A stretch of DNA of 64,000 bases from contig NZ_JAAEHL010000006.1 of NCBI RefSeq assembly GCF_010614725.1, positions 302,839-366,838 on the forward strand, written 5' to 3'. Source of the stretch: Flavobacterium ajazii (GTDB taxonomy: Bacteria; Bacteroidota; Bacteroidia; Flavobacteriales; Flavobacteriaceae). The notes under the pieces were generated by a model. The model was not told the origin of the DNA. It saw nothing but the letters and a program-made list of their open reading frames with translations, and did no database searches. Positions 59,431-64,000 of the stretch are shown in pieces; position 1 is the stretch's first letter; every line of letters begins with the position of its first letter. A program made the position numbers and the translations under genes.

Positions 59431-62400
59431 ATGAAAAAAATAATTGCATTTATTTTTTTATGCTTTTCTCAATATGTTATAAGTCAGGCTCAATTAAACC
59501 CTAAACTACCTGAAATTATTTCAGCATCGCCAGAGGCATCTGCACTAGGACAATACGGCAGTACACCTATAAATCTATCTTCGGGGCAACTAAATATTTC
59601 TATACCTATTTACACCATTAAAGTGGGAGAGTTTGAATACCCTTTAACGCTTTCCTATAATTATAATGGTTTTAAACCCGATACAGATCCTACAATGGTA
59701 GGTATGGGATGGACAGCAAACTTTGGGGGAGCAGTTATTAGACAGCTACAGGCAGTTGAAGATGAAGCTTTTGGAATTGGTTACTTCACTACAGGAAAAA
59801 CCTACGAAAATCTAGAAAACTTATCGACAATGAATCGGGTATATGCTTTGCAACAGGCTTTAGATTTAGGTTTTGATTATCGACCTGATAATTTTATTTT
59901 GAATACTTCAACCATAAATGGAAACTTTAGATTTAACACAGATAAAGTGCCAATTTTCTCTGAGCATAAAAACTATAAAGTGAATTTGACTTTGGGAAAT
60001 ATGAAAATAACAGATGATAAGGGAATTTTATATGATTTTAATGATCCCGAAACCACAGAACTAACCCAATGGCAAGGTGATATACAATCAACACAGACAA
60101 GTGCTTTTATGTTGAGCGAAATTAAGCTCCCCTCTAATGATTCTGTAACATTTGAATACGATGGATATATTAGTTCACATATTTATATGGATAAATATAA
60201 AGAAACTAAAAATAATTTTAAAAGCTGGCGCGCTGAACCTAACATTGATCTACCTATGAATGATGGGGGAATTTATAAAGCCAATATTAGCAGTGATATT
60301 ATTCTTGGAAAAATAATTAAAAAAATTAATTTCCCCGGTGGTTATATAATTTTTGATCAATTAAAAGAAAGTGTTTCTGCCGAAACATCAACTATTAATT
60401 TACCAGCAGGGAATACTGAAAGAATTAAATTAAATTCAGTCCGCATTTATGATTCAAATAATGTTTTGCTGCACAAATATGAATTTGAATACTTTGCAAA
60501 TACGGGATATTATTACTTTTTGAAATCCATCAAGAGATTAGATAGTAATAATTTGAAAAAAGATTTTTATGATTTTGAATATTCTAATTTAGAATATATT
60601 CCTTATAAAAGAATTTCAGGTGATAAAGTTGATTTATGGGGGTTTTACAATGAAACAGCTTTTAATGACTCAGATGTTATTGCTTCTACTTTACCGTCAT
60701 TTGAGAAAACCAAAATTGGAGCATTAACAAAAATAACATATCCTACAAAAGGGAATACTACTTTTGTATATGAACCACATCAGGTTAAAAGAATAGAAAC
60801 AGGATATTACGATCCTGCAAATCAGGCTTATGACTCTTTAGAAACAGTAGAATTATCTTCACAAGACTCGCCAAATGATTGTGATGAAAATATTAAATCA
60901 ATTAATATACCTTTTGATCAATATGCTAAGATTACATTAGAAGTTGATGTTACAGCAAATAAAACTTGGGCGAAAGCTGCTTTAAAAACTAATGCCCAAG
61001 AAATAGAAAACTTAACTAAATCACAGGAATACTTGCAATTACAAAACGCAAGTAATTATCATTTTGTAGATGAGCGTTTAATATGGATTGCTGCCGGGGC
61101 TTATCAGATATCCGCAGAATTATGTGAAATAGCCTTAGGTCTTGGGACAGGCAACCATTTTGCAAAAACTACAATTGAATATCGGAGTACACCATATACA
61201 AGTTCTATAAATCCTGTTGAAACTAATATTAATATAGGAGGTATCAGAATATTTCGTACAGTAGATCATGCAGATAATGCAGTTGATATTGTAAAAGAGT
61301 ATAAATATTGTGAAGACATCAATAGCTTAAAATCCAGTGGCTATTTGATGCAACCCAATCCCGGATTCATCTCATCTGAACAAGCTAAGGGAGAAATTTA
61401 TGCAAAAGATTGTAACTTTGCCCTTGATGGGGCCGTCTTTTACTCAAATATGCGGAAGTGGGCAACTTATGATTCAAAAGTAGAACATTATCGTCCCGTT
61501 ACCCCATTAACATCCTTAGGCAGTCATGTATTATACACTAATGTACAAGAAATAAACAATAATGCGTCTGTAGGAAAAACAGATAATGAATTTAAAATAT
61601 ATGTGCCTGTAAATGTAAATCCAGTATTCCCAACATTATTATCTGAAGATGTTGATTTCAAAAATGGCAAACTGTCCAAAAAAAGATTGTTTGAATGGGA
61701 TGAGCAATCAGATAGCTGTGTTTTAAAGCAAATTACAGAAAATGAATATCAAGAAATTCGTATACATCCTACTGTAAATCCTTCATTTGACTGCCAAATT
61801 AAAAGATATCCTGAAGATATTACTTATATAGATGAAAATGGCCAGACATATAAAGACACTAGATTAAGCCGTGTATTAATTAGCGTTGTAAAACATGAAG
61901 CTAAAAAATACCAATTAGATGGCATTTATGAAGAATTAAATGAAAAAGGCGGGAAAATCAAAACCCAAAAATTATACAATTATTATTCAGATACTGGATA
62001 CCCTTCAGAAGAAATTACAAATGATAGTAAGGGAAATAAGATAATAGAAAAATATTATTATCCGCACAATAAATCAATTTTATCAGGATTAAATAACCAA
62101 CAAGAAACAGCTATTGATAGTTTAAAGTCACGAAACATAGTTGCCAATCCAATCCAGATTGAAAAAATAAAAAATACTCAAGAAGATGTTTTATTATCAA
62201 AATCTACACAAAGAACAAATTATAAAATTTGGCCTAATGATATGGTGCTTCCAGAAGCTATACAGATTTCCAAAAATAATGAGATTCTTGAAGATCGAAT
62301 TCAATACCATAATTATTATGCTAGCGGAAATTTAAAAGAAGTTTCCCAAAAGGATGGTGTCCATATAATTTATTTATGGGGATACAACAATCAATATCCT

Positions 62401-62691
62401 ATCGCAAAAATTGAAAATGCAACAAATTCACAAATTGCTTCCGCTTTAGGCGTATCAAATCTCGACAGCATCAATGAGTCAAATCTGTCTGCCATCAATG
62501 CTTTAAGGACGTCACAGCCTAATTCAATGATCACGACATATACTTACAAGCCCCTTGTAGGCATGAGCACTATGACAGACCCTAAAGGTTATACTATCTA
62601 TTATCTATATGATTCTTTTGGACGATTAGAATTCACAAAAGATGCGTTGGGCAATATCCTTTCTGAAAACAAATACAATTATAAACAATAA
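59431..62691 (+). CDS. Secreted RHS/YD-repeat protein
   Basis: This 1086-residue protein has a signal peptide (IIAFIFLCFSQYVISQ) and an N-terminal domain typical of Bacteroidetes RHS proteins: ASPEASALGQYGSTPINLSSGQLNISIPIYTIKVGEFEYPLTLSYNYNGFKP and MGWTANFGGAVIRQ. Its C-terminus has YD-type repeats (TYTYKPLVGMSTMTDPKGYTIYYLYDSFGRLEFTKDALGNILSE). RHS proteins make a beta shell that can enclose a toxin. The gene is followed after 11 bases by a second RHS gene that could complete the shell. No toxin domain is visible here. Confidence 0.83.
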   Translation: MKKIIAFIFLCFSQYVISQAQLNPKLPEIISASPEASALGQYGSTPINLSSGQLNISIPIYTIKVGEFEYPLTLSYNYNGFKPDTDPTMVGMGWTANFGGAVIRQLQAVEDEAFGIGYFTTGKTYENLENLSTMNRVYALQQALDLGFDYRPDNFILNTSTINGNFRFNTDKVPIFSEHKNYKVNLTLGNMKITDDKGILYDFNDPETTELTQWQGDIQSTQTSAFMLSEIKLPSNDSVTFEYDGYISSHIYMDKYKETKNNFKSWRAEPNIDLPMNDGGIYKANISSDIILGKIIKKINFPGGYIIFDQLKESVSAETSTINLPAGNTERIKLNSVRIYDSNNVLLHKYEFEYFANTGYYYFLKSIKRLDSNNLKKDFYDFEYSNLEYIPYKRISGDKVDLWGFYNETAFNDSDVIASTLPSFEKTKIGALTKITYPTKGNTTFVYEPHQVKRIETGYYDPANQAYDSLETVELSSQDSPNDCDENIKSINIPFDQYAKITLEVDVTANKTWAKAALKTNAQEIENLTKSQEYLQLQNASNYHFVDERLIWIAAGAYQISAELCEIALGLGTGNHFAKTTIEYRSTPYTSSINPVETNINIGGIRIFRTVDHADNAVDIVKEYKYCEDINSLKSSGYLMQPNPGFISSEQAKGEIYAKDCNFALDGAVFYSNMRKWATYDSKVEHYRPVTPLTSLGSHVLYTNVQEINNNASVGKTDNEFKIYVPVNVNPVFPTLLSEDVDFKNGKLSKKRLFEWDEQSDSCVLKQITENEYQEIRIHPTVNPSFDCQIKRYPEDITYIDENGQTYKDTRLSRVLISVVKHEAKKYQLDGIYEELNEKGGKIKTQKLYNYYSDTGYPSEEITNDSKGNKIIEKYYYPHNKSILSGLNNQQETAIDSLKSRNIVANPIQIEKIKNTQEDVLLSKSTQRTNYKIWPNDMVLPEAIQISKNNEILEDRIQYHNYYASGNLKEVSQKDGVHIIYLWGYNNQYPIAKIENATNSQIASALGVSNLDSINESNLSAINALRTSQPNSMITTYTYKPLVGMSTMTDPKGYTIYYLYDSFGRLEFTKDALGNILSENKYNYKQ

Positions 62692-62702
62692 CCAAAAGTA
62701 AT

Positions 62703-64000
62703 ATGAAAAAAATACTAAACCTGCTTTTGGTTTCATTTCCAATTATAGCAGCAAGCCAGACCCAAACCGAAAATTACATCAAAACAACAACTTACAAAGA
62801 GCCTACAGCCAGCAGTATTACAAATCCTACAGCTTTAGAAGCCAGCCAGAGTATCACTTATTTCGATGGCTTAGGACGCCCTATTCAGCAAGTAGCCCAC
62901 CAACAATCGCCAGCGGGAAAAGATATCGTAACGCCCATTGAATATGATGCTTTTGGACGTCAGCCTAAAGACTATTTGCCTTATGCATCTAGTGCAGCTG
63001 CTTCCCTCAATTATAAAACGACCGCACTGACCGATGTTGGTATATTTTACAATACAGCAACATACGAGAGTACACTTAACCCCTATTCTCAAAAAGAATT
63101 TGAAGCCTCACCGCTTAATAGAGTAATGAAACAGGCCGCACCCGGAAATGACTGGAAGCTGGGCAATGGCCATGAAATAAGATTCGAGTATCAAACCAAT
63201 AGCAATGCTGATCATGTCAGACGTTTTGGCGTTTCTTTCATTGGAGGTAATACAGAGAATCCTTATCTGGAAGATGAAGGAATTTATGATCCTTCAGAAT
63301 TATACAAAACCATTACCAAAGATGAGAACTGGCAATCGAGTCAAACCTTTCCTAACAACCACACCACAGAAGAATTTAAAGACAAGCAAGGGCGTATTAT
63401 TTTAAAACGGACTTTTGATGCCGAAAAATGGCATGATACCTATTATGTGTATGATGATTTTGGAAACCTGACTTATGTGTTACCTCCTAAAACACTCACT
63501 TATAGTCTCGTGCAATCTATAGCAGGACAAACATATTTGCTTGATACAAATAAGGATGGCATAAGTATCCTTGTAAGTGGGGGATATAGTGAAGTCTATA
63601 TTGGCCAGTTTGCCCATCAAATAGGCAAATTCATATTGAATTTGTTTGCTGATGGGTTTACCAGTGATAAATTAAAATCAGGAAAAATAGTTGATTTAAA
63701 TTTTACTCCTAATTTGCCTAATATGTCTTTAGGCGATTTTATGGTACAGGATATTTACGGAAACATGGTAGTGGGGGGAATTGCTTATATTCAGGATGGT
63801 GATTTGTATATTAGTTCAACAGGTGTTGATATGTACCCAAATTCTGACGGCTATTTTCAATTCGAAATAGTAAGGAATCTTTCGGACTTTCAATCTTCTT
63901 ACGCTCCGGGATTGGACAGGACCACTCTAAATGATTTGATCTATCAATACCGTTATGACAAACGCAACAGGCTTATAGAAAAAAAGCTTCCGGGCAAAGA
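62703..64000 (+). CDS. DUF6443/RHS-repeat protein, N-terminal part (runs off the window)
   Basis: The frame opens at the ATG at 62703 (signal KILNLLLVSFPIIAASQ) and is open to the last base, so the C-terminus, where an RHS core and any toxin would be, is missing. The DUF6443 pattern ALEASQSITYFDGLGRPIQQVAHQQSPAGKDIVTPIEYDAFGRQ is clear, followed by GNDWKLGNGHEIRFEY and YYVYDDFGNLTYVLPP and, near the edge, LIYQYRYDKRNRLIEKKLPG, a YD repeat. It is the second of two co-transcribed RHS genes. Confidence 0.85.
   Translation, partial: MKKILNLLLVSFPIIAASQTQTENYIKTTTYKEPTASSITNPTALEASQSITYFDGLGRPIQQVAHQQSPAGKDIVTPIEYDAFGRQPKDYLPYASSAAASLNYKTTALTDVGIFYNTATYESTLNPYSQKEFEASPLNRVMKQAAPGNDWKLGNGHEIRFEYQTNSNADHVRRFGVSFIGGNTENPYLEDEGIYDPSELYKTITKDENWQSSQTFPNNHTTEEFKDKQGRIILKRTFDAEKWHDTYYVYDDFGNLTYVLPPKTLTYSLVQSIAGQTYLLDTNKDGISILVSGGYSEVYIGQFAHQIGKFILNLFADGFTSDKLKSGKIVDLNFTPNLPNMSLGDFMVQDIYGNMVVGGIAYIQDGDLYISSTGVDMYPNSDGYFQFEIVRNLSDFQSSYAPGLDRTTLNDLIYQYRYDKRNRLIEKKLPGK

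Noticed and set aside
1..64000. tRNA, rRNA, riboswitch, insertion sequence or prophage genes
   Set aside because: Read for these on both strands by eye; no cloverleaf, rRNA stretch, transposase or integrase was recognised. A covariance-model scan would be needed to exclude small RNAs.

Overview
The window looks like a chromosomal segment of a Flavobacterium species, probably near F. johnsoniae. The evidence is low GC, flavobacterial -7 promoter boxes (TAnnTTTG), lipoproteins with short L-x-S-C lipoboxes, flavobacterial intergenic hairpin repeats, and a complete flexirubin-type pigment cluster. That cluster contains an aromatic lyase that, from memory, is nearly the same protein as the F. johnsoniae tyrosine ammonia-lyase. 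No rRNA, tRNA, CRISPR array, transposase or phage gene was seen.

Layout. (1) 1-2959, minus strand: a transglutaminase-like protein (cut by the window edge), an alpha-E protein and a circularly permuted ATP-grasp protein, a conserved trio of uncertain function. (2) 3327-7556: housekeeping genes rbfA, an FtsX/LolE-type permease, a MATE exporter and dusB. (3) 7617-7918: a small non-coding repeat element. (4) 7941-39044, minus strand, plus 39147-40397 on the plus strand: a roughly 32 kb flexirubin (aryl polyene plus dialkylresorcinol) cluster.

How the pigment cluster probably works. The tyrosine ammonia-lyase makes 4-coumarate and the AMP-ligase activates it. Two acyl carrier proteins, three active ketosynthases, a cysteine-less chain-length-factor-like ketosynthase, FabG and three hotdog proteins build the aryl polyene. 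DarB and DarA make the dialkylresorcinol. LpxL-like and PlsC-type acyltransferases are candidates for the joining ester bond. MMPL, LolA, lipoprotein and ABC proteins are candidates for moving the product to the outer membrane. A halogenase-like flavoprotein is divergently transcribed from the lyase.

(5) 40416-42946: a secreted protein of unknown function and a umuC-umuD mutagenesis operon in the order umuC first. (6) 43055-50254, minus strand: a six-gene accessory block with a LysM protein, a DUF4280/PAAR-like protein, a 919-residue protein carrying an OmpA domain but no signal peptide, two lipoproteins and a protein of unknown function. It resembles cargo or tip genes of a contractile injection system without the machine, and is the best candidate for something undescribed. 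(7) 50378-57772: galactose use, with an SSS-family symporter, galE-galT-galK-galM and a divergent GntR-type regulator. A 10-bp-spaced direct repeat lies between galM and the regulator. (8) 57871-64000: a geranylgeranyl-reductase-like flavoprotein and two large secreted RHS/YD-repeat proteins, the second running off the window.

All functional statements rest on reading the sequence and on family knowledge; no database search was run. Start codons were moved to the first good ATG where a longer reading would begin with TTG or GTG.
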